A stretch of DNA of 64,000 bases, taken from positions 752,035-816,034 of the forward strand of contig JAREIK010003356.1 of assembly GCA_029783825.1 (NCBI GenBank), given 5' to 3'. Under the pieces are notes generated by a model, which was not told the origin of the DNA, made no database searches, and saw nothing but the letters and a program-made list of their open reading frames with translations. The position numbers and the translations under genes were made by a program. This document shows, piece after piece, positions 26,201-39,250 of this stretch; position 1 is the first letter of the stretch; every line of letters begins with the position of its first letter. The DNA is from Sapria himalayana. Its lineage: Eukaryota; Streptophyta; Magnoliopsida; Malpighiales; Rafflesiaceae.

Positions 26201-27272
26201 TACATATTGCTAGACATACTGACCGACTAATAGACATTTAAATAGATAGATAGAAAGACATATAGATAGATATATAGATTGTTAGATAGATATTTAAATA
26301 GACATATTTATTGATTGATAGATAGATCGACTGATAGATAGAAAGATAGATAGATAGATATACAAATAGTTATACATATAGATAAGTATATTGATAGACA
26401 AATTGATAGAGATATTGATAAACATTTTGATAGATAGATTGATAAACAGATTAATAGACAAATTGATAGATAGATTATTACATAGATTGATACACTAATT
26501 GATAGATAGATAGAAAGATACACATATTTATAGATATATTGATAAACGAATAAATAGATAGATTGGTATAAATATTGATAGATAGTTGATAGATAGATTG
26601 ACAGACAGATTGATAGATAGATTAATATAGAGATATATAGATTGATTGATAGGTTGATTAATAAATAAATAGATATATAGATATATAGATAGGCAGACAT
26701 ATAGGTAGACAGATAGATAGATAAATAGATATATTGTTTAATTGATTAATAGATAGATAGAAAGATAGAATATTTGATTCATTAATAGAAAAATAGTTAA
26801 TTAGATAAATTTATAAATTGATTGATAGCAAGATAGATAGAAAAATAGACTAATTGATAGACTAATAGATGGATAGATAAATAGATAGACAAATAGATAT
26901 AATGATAAATAGAAAGAAAGAAATAAAGAAATATAGATAGATAGATTGATAGACAAATAGATAGATAGATAGTTAGACAAATAGATAGATAGATAAATAA
27001 ATAGATCAATAGACAAATCGATGGACAAATATAAAGATAGATTAGTATATAGATTGATAGATAGTCAGATTGATAATTAGATTGAAAGATAGATTATAAA
27101 GTTTAAATGATAGATAGATCGATAGTTAGATTGATAGACAAATTGATAAAGAGATTGGTAAACAATTTGAGGGATAGATTGATCAATAGATTTATAGATA
27201 GATAGACATATATATAGTCATTTAGATAGATAGAGAGATTTACAAATAGATAGAAAATTGAATGATAGATAT

Positions 27273-27315
<43 letters not shown>

Positions 27316-28978
27316 TTCATATAGTTAGATAAATAAAAAGAGAGATTAATTTATTAATAAATAGATAGATATATAGACAAATAGATAGATAGACACATAG
27401 ATAGATAGATAAATAGACAGATAGATAGACAAATATATAAAATATAGACAAAGAGATAGATAGACAGATAGAAAGATAGATAAATACATTGATAGACAAA
27501 TAGATAGACAAACAAATAGATAAACATATAGATAGACAGATACACACACAAATAGACAGACAGATAGATAAATAGATAGATAGATAAACAAATAAATAAA
27601 CTTATAGATATATAGATAGATAGACAGATAAAGAGATAGACAAATAGATATTCAAATATATAAAAAGATAGACAGATAGTTTGATAGATAGATAGATAGT
27701 CCGATAAACAGATAAATTGATAGATAGATAGATAGTTTGAGAGAAAGATAGATGAATAGATAGACAAACAAAAAGATAGACATATAAGCAAAAAGATAGA
27801 CAGACAGATAAATAGATAAATAGAAAGATTAACAGGAAGATAAATAGATAGATAGATAGACAAATAGATATATAGATAGATTCATTGATAGATAGAATGA
27901 TAGACAAATAGATAGACAGACATATAGATAAAAATATATACAAACTTATTATCAAGCACATAGAAAATAGATATATTGATATTTATATAGAAAAATCGAC
28001 ATAAAGATAAACAAATAGTTAGATAGACAAATAAATAGACAAATATATAGTCAGATAAAAAAACAAAGATATATATAGATATATAGATAGATAAACAGAT
28101 AGTTAGATAGATAGATAGATAGCCAAATAGATAGGCTGATAGATAGTTTGAAAAATAGACTGACAGATAGAAAGATGGATAAATAGACAGACAAACTAAT
28201 TGATAGACATTCAAATAGACGGATTGATTGATTGGTTAATTGATAGATAGATAGATAGATAGATAAATAGATATACATATAGATAGGAAGATTGATACAT
28301 AGATTTATAGACAGATTACTCGACCTATTGATAGACATTTTGATAGATTGATTGATAGATTGATTGATCGATAGATAAAGAGATAGATAGATAGATACAC
28401 ACACACACACACACACAGATTGATAGATTGATTGATAAAAAAATCAATAGATAGATTGGTAGAAAGATTGATAGATAGATTGATATATAGATTCATATAG
28501 AGATTCATAAATTGATTGATAGATTGATTGATAGACAAATTGAAAGACAAATAGATTGATTGATAGACAAATTGAAAGACAAATAGATTGATTGATTGAT
28601 AGACAAATATATAGATAAATAGATAAATAGATAAATAAAATATAGATAGATATATAAATAAACATCTTGATAAATAGATAGATAGATAAATAAACATATA
28701 GATAGATAGATAGATACATAGACAAATAGTTTGAAAATTATTAGAAAAATAGATAGATAAATAGATAGATAGATGGACAGATAGATAGACAAATAAATAG
28801 ATAGAAAGATAGATTAATATATAGACAAATAAATGAACATATTAATTGATTGATTGAGAGAGAGATAGATAGACAAATAGATAAATAGATAGATAGACAG
28901 ATAGTGAGATATGCACACACACAAACATAGACAGATGGATAGAAAGATAGATAGAAAGATAGACTTATATATAGATAG

Positions 28979-28998
28979 AAAGATAGACTAATAGATCA
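28979..28998 (+). repeat. LINE copy 2 target site duplication, left
   Basis: AAAGATAGACTAATAGATCA, identical over 20 bases to 35312-35331. Confidence 0.95.
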
Positions 28999-29120
28999 AC
29001 AATATCTAAACATGCCAAAACTATTCATTAAGTAGTCAAAACTTCTAGAGAGAGAAATCACATTTTATAGAGAGAGAAAATCTCCATTGTTGCTCAAAAC
29101 AAGCTCCATTCAAGCTTGAA

Positions 29121-30319
29121 ATGGAACAAACCGACTTATCAATGAATAATAAGTCATTTGCTTCTATTTTAAAGGGGACCGTGCCGGTTTCACGTTCTCA
29201 CGGGAACAAAAACGGACATCCAGTGCTCATCTTCTCAACCGAAGAAACGAAAAGGCTCATGGAACCATTTGAACACACGCTCATCGGGAAGTTCTCCCAC
29301 GGCAGACCTCGCGCGAGTGAAGTTCAAAAATTTATCGCCTCTTTGAAGCTCAATGGTAAGGTAAAATTTGCAGAATTCGACACTAAACACATCTTTCTGC
29401 AATGCTCTCTACTGGAAGACTATTATCGTCTATGGCAGAGAGGTTTATGGCAGGTAGATGGATTCCCCATGCGAGTTTTGAAGTGGACAAAGAATTTCAC
29501 TCCACTGGAAGAAAATCCCATAGTGTCGATATGCCTTACATTACCATATCTTCCATTATATTTATTCAGTGCACATTCTCTATTTGCTATATCGTCATGC
29601 TTGGGAAAACCTATGCTACGGGATGAGGCCACTGTCGCCATGTCCAGGACGAATAAAGCTCGAGTATGCGTCGAGTATAACCTCTTGTCTCAGCCGCCCA
29701 GTAAGATATGGATATGCAGTGGGGATGGAGAAGAGGCCGATGGGTTTTGGCAAATGGTCATTCCTGAAAACATGCCATCCTACTGTTCTGGCCGTAAGAG
29801 GCTCGAGCATGACACAACTCAATGCAAAGTGGGAGCAGAGGTGAAGGAGGAGGCTTCTAGGCTGGAAAATAGAGGCAGGAAGATCACCAAATGGATTAGA
29901 AAGAAGGATGAAACCATTTACAGAAATTTACATGAAAAAGATAATAAACGCCCGAATAGTCTAGAAGAATTGGAGGATAATGTAGGAAAGATAAAATCAT
30001 GTATAAAGAGGATAACACGGCTGAAAAACAGGATGAAGAAATAAGTATAGAGGAAGGGGGGAATGGAGATGCAAATGATGGATGGAAGGAGGTAAAACAT
30101 AGGAGGAAGCATGGTAGAAAAACTAAAACCAGAATAGTTTTAAAAGAGAAACTTGAGGATTATAACTGGATAAATGATGATCTTCTGGATTTTCCAGAAG
30201 ATGAATCAATTATCTTCAGCTCTCCCTCAATAAATAAGGATGAAGAATCACAAGAGGAGAATTTCGAAAAAGCTAAGGATGACTTATCAATATACAACGA
30301 AGATTGGGAAAAGCTTTAG
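29121..30319 (+). pseudogene. LINE ORF1 (DUF4283-like), copy 2
   Basis: Same protein as at 2821-4020. Here the internal TAG of copy 1 is GAG, but one G is missing near 29981 (GGTAGG reads GTAGG). The frame slips and the first frame ends at 30044. The remainder, from about 30005 to 30319, continues in another frame (DGWKEVKHRRKHGRKTK, then an acidic tail). The DUF4283-like domain covers roughly residues 45-215. The zinc-knuckle-like segment PSYCSGRKRLEHDTTQC again has Arg where the second Cys is expected. The two copies therefore carry different, complementary lesions. Confidence 0.85.
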
Positions 30320-30500
30320 AGAAATCAAGCTATGGAGGCCATTAAACGAATGGCTATGGAACTAGGGAAACAAGTTAAATATAATGAGATAAGGCAAGAA
30401 ATATTTAATACTCCTAAAACCCCAAGGAATATGAAGAAATATGCTAATATGGTCTATGATTCGAAGTGCACAACTAGAGCTCAAGCTAAACTAGGTTTTA

Positions 30501-33500
30501 ATGGATAGATGTCTATACTGGAATATTAGGGGGGTCGCTAATAACCCCACGATAAACAGGTTAAAACAATTAATTAAAATATTTAAGATATCCTTAGTGG
30601 TTATTGCTGAACCAATGGTACAGCAAGATCAATTAACTAAATATAGTGAAATTTTAGGGTTTAAAAATGCGCATGCGAATCTAAATAGTAAGCTCTGGAT
30701 CATGTGGCATAATAAGCTGGAAATTGAAATATTAAAAGATACAGAACAAATAGTTCATTTCAAATTAAACAAGCATACAGATCAAATAATCTCGGTAGTT
30801 TATGCTAAAAATGATAAAAAATCTAGGTTAACTTTATGGGAGGAAATGAAAGACATTGCAAAAAGAGACTCCCCTTGGATTATAGGAGGAGATTTCAATG
30901 TAGTTAGAAGTCCTTGTGAGAAGAAAGGAGGAAAATTACTAGACACGATAGCTATGTCTCAATTTAATGATACAATAGCTTCTACCAATTTAATGGATAT
31001 AGATTTATAGGTTCAAGATACACCTGGTGTAATAACTGGCGGAAGAGAGGAGTAATCTGGGCAAGGCTAGACAGGGTCATGTGTAATTCTAAATGGGTAA
31101 CCTCTCAAGGAATTACCAGGCTGAGACACTTAAACAGAACTTGTTCTAATCATAGCCCACTGCTAATTACAATACATAAGAGCCAGATAGTCGCACCTAA
31201 TTTTAAATTCCAAAACATGTGGGTTAAGCACGCAAGTTTCGAAGGAATTGTGAAAGAGTCCTGGCTAGAACCAGCTCTAGGAAAACCAATGCAAGCCCTT
31301 GTGGTCAAGCTTTTAAGATTAAAAAAAAGTTTAAAAATATAGAATAAAGAGGTCTTTGGTAATATTAATCAAGAAATTAAAAAAGCAGAGGAAGAAGTAG
31401 CTAAGTTGGAACAGGATTTTGATAGCACAAATAATAAAAATACTAGGCAATAACTAAGTAAAGCTAAAGGAGAGTTGAGATTGAAACTACACATGGAAGA
31501 AATTTATTGGAAGCAGCGTTCAAAAATTAAATGGTTAAAAGACGGAGAAAGAAACACTAAATTCTTTCATAATATGTGTAAAATAAAATCTCAAAAAAAC
31601 AAAATTAAAGGTATAAAAAATGAAGAGGGAATATGGGTGGAAGAAGAAAAGCAAATAGGTACTCTATTTGAAGAATTTTTTAAAAAGCAATTATGCAGTC
31701 AGTCACAGCGAGTGGGAAACTCACTAATGATAGAGATCAGTGCAATAATCACGTAAAAACAAAATCAAATTATGGAAATGATTCCAGAAGAACTGGAGGT
31801 TAAAGAGGCGGTATTCAGCCTAGAAAAAGATAGTGCAGCAGGGCCAGATGGATGGAATAACTTTTTCTTCCAATCAAACTGGCATATTGTTAAAAATGAG
31901 CTAGTCCCTGCAATTGCTAGCTTCTTTGTAGGGGAGGAAATACCGAAATCTTGGGCAAAATCATATATAGTATTAATCCCTAAAAAAGAAATGCCACAGA
32001 AATGCGAGGATTTTAGACCTATAAGTCTATGTAATTCTATTTACAAGATATTAGCGAAAATTCTACAGAATAGATTAAGCTCCATATTACCTTCTATAAT
32101 ATCTCAGGAGCAAACGGGGTTTGTTAAAAATAGATTAATGATAGAAAATATTAGATTGGCATCTGAAATGATGAAAGAGATAGCAAGTAAAACTAGAGGA
32201 GAGAATTTAGTAATAAAACTTGACTTGTCCAAAGCATTCGATAGGGTCGAATGGGATACTCTATGTTTTGCTATGAGAAAGTTTGGTTTTTCCGAGTTAA
32301 TCATAGATCTAATATATAGATGTATTTCTAGTATATGGGTAAGAATAATTGTAAACGGGAAGATAGGTGAAGAATTTAAACCAAGTAAAAGTTTAAGACA
32401 AGGAGATTCTTTGTCTCCTCTCCTTTTCGATATATATCTAGAACTATTAATTCGAAATCTGAATAAAAGAATATCAGAAGGTAAAATAATACCTTTCAGA
32501 CAACCGAAAAATACACCTAGAATAGGATGCTTAGCTTATGCAGATGACCTTATAATATTCACAAATGCAAGTAAAAAATCAATAATGAACTTTATGGACC
32601 TCCTTCAAATATTTGAAAATGAAACAGGCCAAGTCGTAAATAAGAACAAATGTCAGTTTATGGTATCTAAAAATACTAAAGATAAAGTAGTAAACAAAAT
32701 CAAGAGTATTACAGGTTTTTCAGAAATTAAAGGAGCCTTAATATATCTAGGATGCCCAATATATGAGGGAAGACTTAAAGAAAAATACCTAATTTTCCTT
32801 CAGGATAAACTAAGAAAGAAAATTGTAGGTTGGAAAGAACAGCTGTTGGGTTTTGGAGGGAGAATTACATTAATTTCTCATGTACTGCAAAGTACATTGG
32901 TGCACATATTATTAGTTATACACCCTCCTAAAAATTTCACTAAAAAACTTGAATCAGAAATGGCTAACTTTTTATGGGGTAAAAGAGATGGGAAAAACAA
33001 ATTACACTGGAAAAACTAGGAAGACATCTGTTACCCTAAAGCAGAAGCAAGTTTAGGTATAATGAACTTACAGGACTTGGCCAAGGCCTGGGATTGTAAG
33101 GGCTGGTGGAGGCTTAAAGAAAGTGATAATCTCTGGGCAAGATTCATGCGTGCTAAATATCTAGATCATAAACATAGGAGCCCAAAGAAAGCTTCGAATA
33201 ACTGGAAAGCAATGGAAAAACAAAAGGAGTTAGTAGACACGCATTCTATACTAAAACAGAGCGGTTGGAAATGGACTCTAACCCCACAAGGAAACTTCAC
33301 CTTAAAGTCAGTAAAGGAATTGGTTAGGAACAAAAAACCTGCCCAAATGATATTCAAGTGGGTTTGGCAAGATAATGTCCCTTAGAAAATGTGTTCTCTT
33401 ACATGGAAGGCTCTTGTTAATGCCTTACCGGTAGACACGAATGTACAAAGAAAAGGTATAAAATTGGCATCAAGATGTGAATGCTGCTCTGAAGCTGTGG

Positions 33501-34402
33501 AATCAATGGACCACTTATTCTCTAAAGGTATAGTTGCAGTCGAAGTCTCAAAAGAGCTGGAAGAAGCAAATCAATTAAGCAAAAAAGAGGATGGATTAAT
33601 AGACATACTTAAAAAATGGGGAAGTAAACCTTCAAAAAATCCCACTATAACTTGGCTTAATCAAAGACTACCACATGTAATAATCTGGTGTTTATGGAAA
33701 GCCAGAAATAAAAGTAGATTTGAAAACATAAGGATGAATTCAACAGAAATAATAAAAGATATTAGAAAAGAGATAAGCAATATATCGATTATAAAACCTA
33801 TTAGAATAGAAAAAGAGAAGTCAGATAAGATGGATGAGAGGACATGGGACCTTACGTTTAAAATTTATAAACAACAATGGGCCAAAAGAATAAGCTGGAA
33901 TAGCCCCCCTGTAGGAAAGCTCTCTCTTAATACAGATGGTAGATTAAATAGGGATACCGGAATTGTAGGAGTGGGAGGTGTAATAAGAGATTCGAAAGGG
34001 AGAGTAATGAAAGCTTTTACTCTCTCTAGCGTAGCCTCTTCAGTTCTCGAATCAGAAATAAAAGCCTTGAAAACTGGATTAGATATATGTAAAAAATTAG
34101 AATTTAAAAACATTCAAATTCAGCTGGATTCGAAATTACTAGTAGATACAGTCATCAATAGAAGAATTCTCTGGAAATATGAGGAGGATTTGGAAGAAAT
34201 TATAAATCTTATTATTGAATTAAAAGCTTCATTAATACACATTTACAGGGAGGCAAACACACTAGCGGATAACCTAGCCAGAATAGGTTCGTCCAGAGGG
34301 AAAATAGAATATGATGAGAACTCCTTGCCGCTTAAATTAAAAGGAGTAGCTCGACTAGACAAATTATCCTTCCCTTATGTAAGATTAAATCATAGTAAAT
34401 AG
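30501..34402 (+). pseudogene. LINE ORF2 polyprotein (endonuclease, reverse transcriptase, RNase H), copy 2
   Basis: The start ATG is intact at 30501. An APE-type endonuclease spans about 30501-31170 with WNIRG, AEP and GGDFN, but it shifts frame near 31004 (one T lost relative to copy 1) and has SNH instead of SDH. Reverse transcriptase (31772-33019) has DFRPISLCN, DLSKAFDRVEW, RQGDSLSPLLF and YADDL. A zinc-binding-like region is CECCSEAVESMDHL (about 33478-33520). RNase H (about 33925-34330) has Asp in NTDG, Glu in ESEIKAL, Asp in LDSKLL and Asp in LADNLA, so its catalytic set is complete. Stops at 31340, 31451, 31754, 33017 and 33383 split it; most replace an expected Trp or Gln. Confidence 0.92.
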
Positions 34403-35311
34403 GAAGCAACTTAAAATATTGGGAAAATGAAAATATAACTGGACAGCTGTCGGGGAATTTCTGTCTACAAAGCCTCTACAAATAATCGACTCTGTAGGGG
34501 AATTTCTGTCTCTACAAAGTCTCGCCTTGCAAGGATCAAATAAGGGAAAGGTAAGTTGGAAATTTCTGTTTTCTTTTTTTCTTTTTTCTAGGTTTGCTGG
34601 TTTTTTATTTTGCAGGATAGTCCTTTAAGGGTCATCAATTTTCTGTTTTAAAACCAGATTGTAATTCATAAGAGTCTGTATTGTGTATTGTTAAGTCATG
34701 TGTTATGTATCCTAATATATATAAAGCCATGAGTGCGGGAATAATGAGAGTGAGGAAGTCTGTTTTTTCTACAAGAAATGTGGTAAGTTTTAAACAAAAA
34801 GAGATATGAGAGATAAGTGTCAAGGTTAGGTATTCGGGAAGGTTAAATATGCTGATAGGAGGATTGGAAAAAGCTTCGAAAAGGAAAGTTTAAAGCTTTA
34901 CAAATAGAGATAAAGGGCATGGACAAATGCGGAATTAAGGGCTGGAAAAAATACTTCAGCATGGTTCAAAGGTAAAGAGGAAAATAGGATATATCTTGTT
35001 ATCTTGCAGGTAAATAATGTATACAAAGTAGATGGAGTGAGGAATCCAACCAAGAGGAAAGATGATTCATCTCCAGGAGTGCTAAGGAAATTAAAGGGTG
35101 AAGCATCCCGAGAAAGCTAAACCCATATAGAAGTCTTTTAATATAGTTTCTATAAAAACTAGTGGTTATTTAGTACTAGGAATATTGCCATTTTAACTAG
35201 CCTTTAGAAATGGGGCATGGATGTAAGAGGGAAAAGGGTAGAAGTAGCTTGTACAAATGGTATTCCTCCGCCAAAAGAGAGGGTTATAAATTAATAAACA
35301 AACATTAAAAA
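34403..35311 (+). other. LINE copy 2 3' UTR and tail
   Basis: Non-coding between the RNase H stop and the A-run. It includes a repeated GGGGAATTTCTGTCT at 34453-34467 and 34498-34512. It ends in TTATAAATTAATAAACAAAC followed by A residues, a common kind of ending for plant LINEs. Confidence 0.8.
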
Positions 35312-35331
35312 AAAGATAGACTAATAGATCA
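35312..35331 (+). repeat. LINE copy 2 target site duplication, right
   Basis: AAAGATAGACTAATAGATCA, exact copy of 28979-28998; GATA repeats resume directly after it. Confidence 0.95.
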
Positions 35332-37360
35332 TTAGATAGAAAGATATACATATAGATTAACAAATAAATAGATACATACTATGATAGATAGATTGATAGT
35401 CATATTGATAGACTGATTCAAAGTTAAATGAACATACATATAGATAGAAAGTTTGATAGAAAGATACATAGACATATAGATAAACATATAAATAGATAGA
35501 AAGATATATAGATAGAATATTTGATAGATAGATAGACATAAAGATAGATAGATAGATAAACTGATAGAATGACATATTGATTGTCAAAAATATAGACAAA
35601 TAGATAGGTAGATAGATATATAAATACATAGATAGACAAATAGATAGACAGATAGATAGACGAATAGATAGACATATATTTGACTAATATATATATAGAT
35701 AAATAAATAGATAGACAAATAGATAGATAGACTGATTGAAAAATAATTAAACAAATAGATAGGCAGATAGATAAATAGATAGATACATATAAAGATAGAC
35801 TTAAATATAGATAGATAGATATTCAAATAGATAAGACAGATAGATTGACATATAGATTGACATATAGATTGACATATAGATTGATAAATAGATAGACAGA
35901 TAGAAAAATAGATAGATAGATAGACTAATATATAGATAGTAAGAAAATTAATTATATAGATAGATAAATAAATAAATAGATTTACAAATAGATAGATAGA
36001 TAGATACATAGATAGACATATAGATAGATAGATTGATAGAAATTTAGATAGACAAATATATAGACATAAAAATATATAGATAGAGAGATAGTTAGATAGA
36101 AAGATAGACAGATTGATAGACAGACAGACAGACAGATAGATATATAGATAGATAGATAAATAAACAATTAAACAAATAGAAAGACTTATAGATAGATAGA
36201 CAAACATATATATATACATATATAGGAAGGTAGATATATAAATAGATAGATAGATAGATAGAAAAATTTATATACAATTAATAATAGAAGATTGATTGAT
36301 AGATTAAAAGATAGATTGATAAATAGATTAAAAGTAAGATAGATAAACAAATTGATATAAATATTTAGAAAGGTAGAGAGGTTGATAGAAGATAGATAGA
36401 CAAATTATTAGATTGATTGATTGATAGGCAGATGGATAGATAGGTAGATAGATAAATAGATAGATAGAGATAGATATACATAATACACACACACACACAC
36501 ACACATAAATAAATAAATAAATAGATAGATATATAGATATACACACAGTTAGATAGATTAATAGATAGATAGGCAGTTATATCGATTGTAAATAGACTTA
36601 TAGATAGAAAAATATATAGACATATAGATAGATAGATAGATAGATAGATATACACATAAACAGACAGATAGATAGACCAAAAGATTGATAGACATATATA
36701 GGTAGATAGAAAGATAGATAGATAGATAGATAAATCCACAAAATGATAGATAGATATAGATAGACAGATAGATAGAAAGATAGACAGATATACTTATAGT
36801 TAGATTGATAGATAGTTGGATAGATAGATAAATCCACAAAATGATAGACAGATATAGATAGATAGATAGACAGATAGATAGAAAGATAGACATATATACT
36901 TATAGTTAGATTGATAGATAGTTGGATAGATAGATAGACAGATATATATATGGATAGATAGTCAAATATATAGACAAATAGATAGACGAATATATATTCA
37001 AATAGATAGATAGATTGATAATTAGATTGATTGATTGATAGAAAAATAGAAAGATAGATAGACATATAGGTAGATAGATAGGAAAATGGATAGATAGATC
37101 AATAGATAGATAGAAAGATAGTTAGACTGATAGATATACCAATAAATAGACATATTTATAGATTGATCGATAGACATATATTAAGAATGATAGATAAACT
37201 AATAGATAGATAGATAGACAGATAGAAAGAGAGATTGATATATAGTTAGATAATTACATAGATATGCAAATAATTAAACAGATAGATATATAGATATATA
37301 ATCATATTGCTATTTTAGATAGATATATAGATAGTTAGACATATAGATATACACATTGAT
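35332..37360. repeat. GATA array between LINE copy 2 and CACTA E2
   Basis: Continuation of the central array after the LINE insertion, GATA on the plus strand, with an (AC)n tract at 36483-36504 and a tandem duplication of about 115 bp around 36727-36910 (AAATCCACAAAATGATAGA occurs twice). It stops at the E2 terminus. No gene is seen. Confidence 0.93.
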
Positions 37361-37800
37361 AACTACAAAAAATATCTATTTAGCTAAGGAAATTTAACTA
37401 GGCATAAATTTCCTAGATAATTAGCTAGGGATTAGCTAAGGTATAACAATGGATTTTTGATTTTACAATAAATTAAAATTTTGTGATGGATTAGTGATGG
37501 AAATGTTCGAATGAAAATCTTCAATCGCTAAAATTATCCTCTATATTCGCTCAAAGAAAAGATGGAAATTTAGCGATGGAATTAGAGATGGAATATCCTT
37601 AGCTAATTAGAACTAGACAAAACCCATCTCAAAATAATTATCTAAATTTATTTTTTTATGATTTTATATATAATTGAAAGCGATTATTCCTTAAATATTT
37701 ATTTTCTCAAAATATATGCATTTAATTAGGGATTTTTCCCTATCTATTTGGGTTAGTGATAATTTCCATCGCTAATCTTTAATGATTTAATTTTTTTAAG
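37361..37800 (+). repeat. E2 5' subterminal repeats
   Basis: Multiple degenerate copies of TTTAGCTAAGGAAATTT and TTAGCGATGGA words in both orientations over about 440 bp, matching the style of 51907-52340. Confidence 0.75.
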
Positions 37801-38559
37801 CATTATTTATTTTAATATTTTATCTAATTTTTTATATTAAAGGTATGTCATGATCTATAGATGAGCGATCATTGAAAGACACAATCATTTCATATAATAA
37901 TAAAAATATATGTTATAAATTAAAAAATTAATAAATATATAAATATGACTAAAAATTTATCTTAAATTAGACTAAATAACTATTTTTTTTATAAATTAAT
38001 TAAAAATTATACAAATTTTTTTTCTGAAATTTGTAATTAAGATATTTAAATATTTGTATTAAAAAACATTATATAATTTATTATATTATTATAATAAATT
38101 TTTAAATATTTTAATTAATAAATAAACATAAATAAAAATAATTACTAATAAAAAGTTAAAATAAACAATTATTTGATTAAATATAAAAATTTATAAAATA
38201 TATGAATTAATGAATAAACAAGTAAATATTTATATTATTAAAGTAAAAAAACATATTTTTATGATTATAAGAATCTTTTAAAAATATAATGACTAAAAGA
38301 TTTGAAATATTTGAATGATAAAAAAAATTCAAATTTTTCATAAAATTAAAAAAAAGTTGATATTTAAAGATTAATACATATAAGTTTTTATTACATCAAA
38401 AAAATTTTGATGATTTAAAAAATAAATATCTCAGTGTGGTTATTAAATGAACACTTAAATTATTCAAATTTATAATAACTAAAAGATTCAAATATTATGC
38501 CTTTATAATTATAACTAATATATTAATAAAAAATAAATTGAATTCTTATAAATTTATAA

Positions 38560-38602
<43 letters not shown>

Positions 38603-39250
38603 CTTTATTATTATATATTATTATTTTATCTATTAATGAAATAATATCATTTATGGTTAAATAAAAATCTATTTCATTTTTTTTAATTATTTATTTTTTA
38701 TAATTTTTGTTTACTTTTATATTTTTGTATCTTTATTTTTTATTTAGTTACATCCTATTTTCTATTTATAGTTTTCTTATCAAAAAATGCTAAGGTATTA
38801 AGCACTTATCATTTTTTCTATCTTTCAACTACAAAAAGAGGAGAAGTGAAACGGGACTAAGGGAGCAACCTACAAAATCTATCTCTTCTTGTTACCAGGT
38901 AATATTATCTTATCTCTTCTCCTTCGGAATGCTATATACATATCTTTATCTCTATCAATTTAATTACCATTGGTGGAGTTTGGTTGTTATAGAATATTCG
39001 GGTTTTTTTTTTCCCCCAATTTTCCTTCTTTTTTTTTCTATTTTAATATCACTTATATGATTTTTACTCTACACTAGTGATGAAACAATAAATGGTCAGT
39101 CTAAACTTTGTTCTCTTACTATTTAAATTTTTAGGGTTTTATCTATTTCAAATACAATTTGTTTGCATATTATTTTCTGCTTCTCTAACTTAAAAAAATT
39201 ATGCTTAATGTTTTTTACTTTTGTAACTTAAGAAAAAACAAACTTAATGT
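37801..39250 (+). other. E2 5' non-coding region
   Basis: Very AT-rich, with an (AT)n run at 38565-38596. A short richer segment at about 38830-38900 (AGAGGAGAAGTGAAACGGGA) is followed by CAG/GTAATATT and looks like a 5' leader exon and splice donor. No protein is recognisable. Confidence 0.4.

Larger units (their letters stand above)
21287..28978. repeat. GATA tetranucleotide array, large central block
   Basis: About 7.7 kb of GATA/TAGA on the plus strand with GACA, TATA and AAAT variants. Its part from 26303 is the duplicated counterpart of 1-2678. It includes (AT)n tracts at about 21348-21381, 22646-22686, 23149-23166 and 24195-24235, a (GT)n/(GC) tract at 22269-22298, and an (AC)n tract at about 28396-28417. 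A long open frame of 326 codons on the minus strand is only the stop-free TATC strand. No gene or RNA is supported. Confidence 0.95.
26303..33212. repeat. Segmental duplication, right copy of 1-6914
   Basis: Position 1 of the window matches 26303. The same order of GATA variants, the same LINE target site and the same LINE start and body are found at an offset of 26.29-26.33 kb. Divergence is low (scattered substitutions, mostly 4-bp-step indels in the GATA portion). The right breakpoint is 6914/33212, inside LINE ORF2. The left breakpoint is outside the window. The left copy is at 1-6914. Confidence 0.93.
28999..35311 (+). mobile_element. LINE (plant L1 clade with RNase H), copy 2, full length
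   Basis: A 6.3-kb non-LTR retrotransposon with a 5' leader (28999-29120), ORF1 (29121-30319), ORF2 (30501-34402), a 3' UTR (34403-35305) and a short A-run at about 35306-35314. A perfect 20-bp target duplication made of GATA-array sequence flanks it. Intact structure plus TSD shows target-primed reverse transcription into the array. Several ORF2 stops are shared with copy 1, so the element was already defective before the segmental duplication. Confidence 0.96.
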
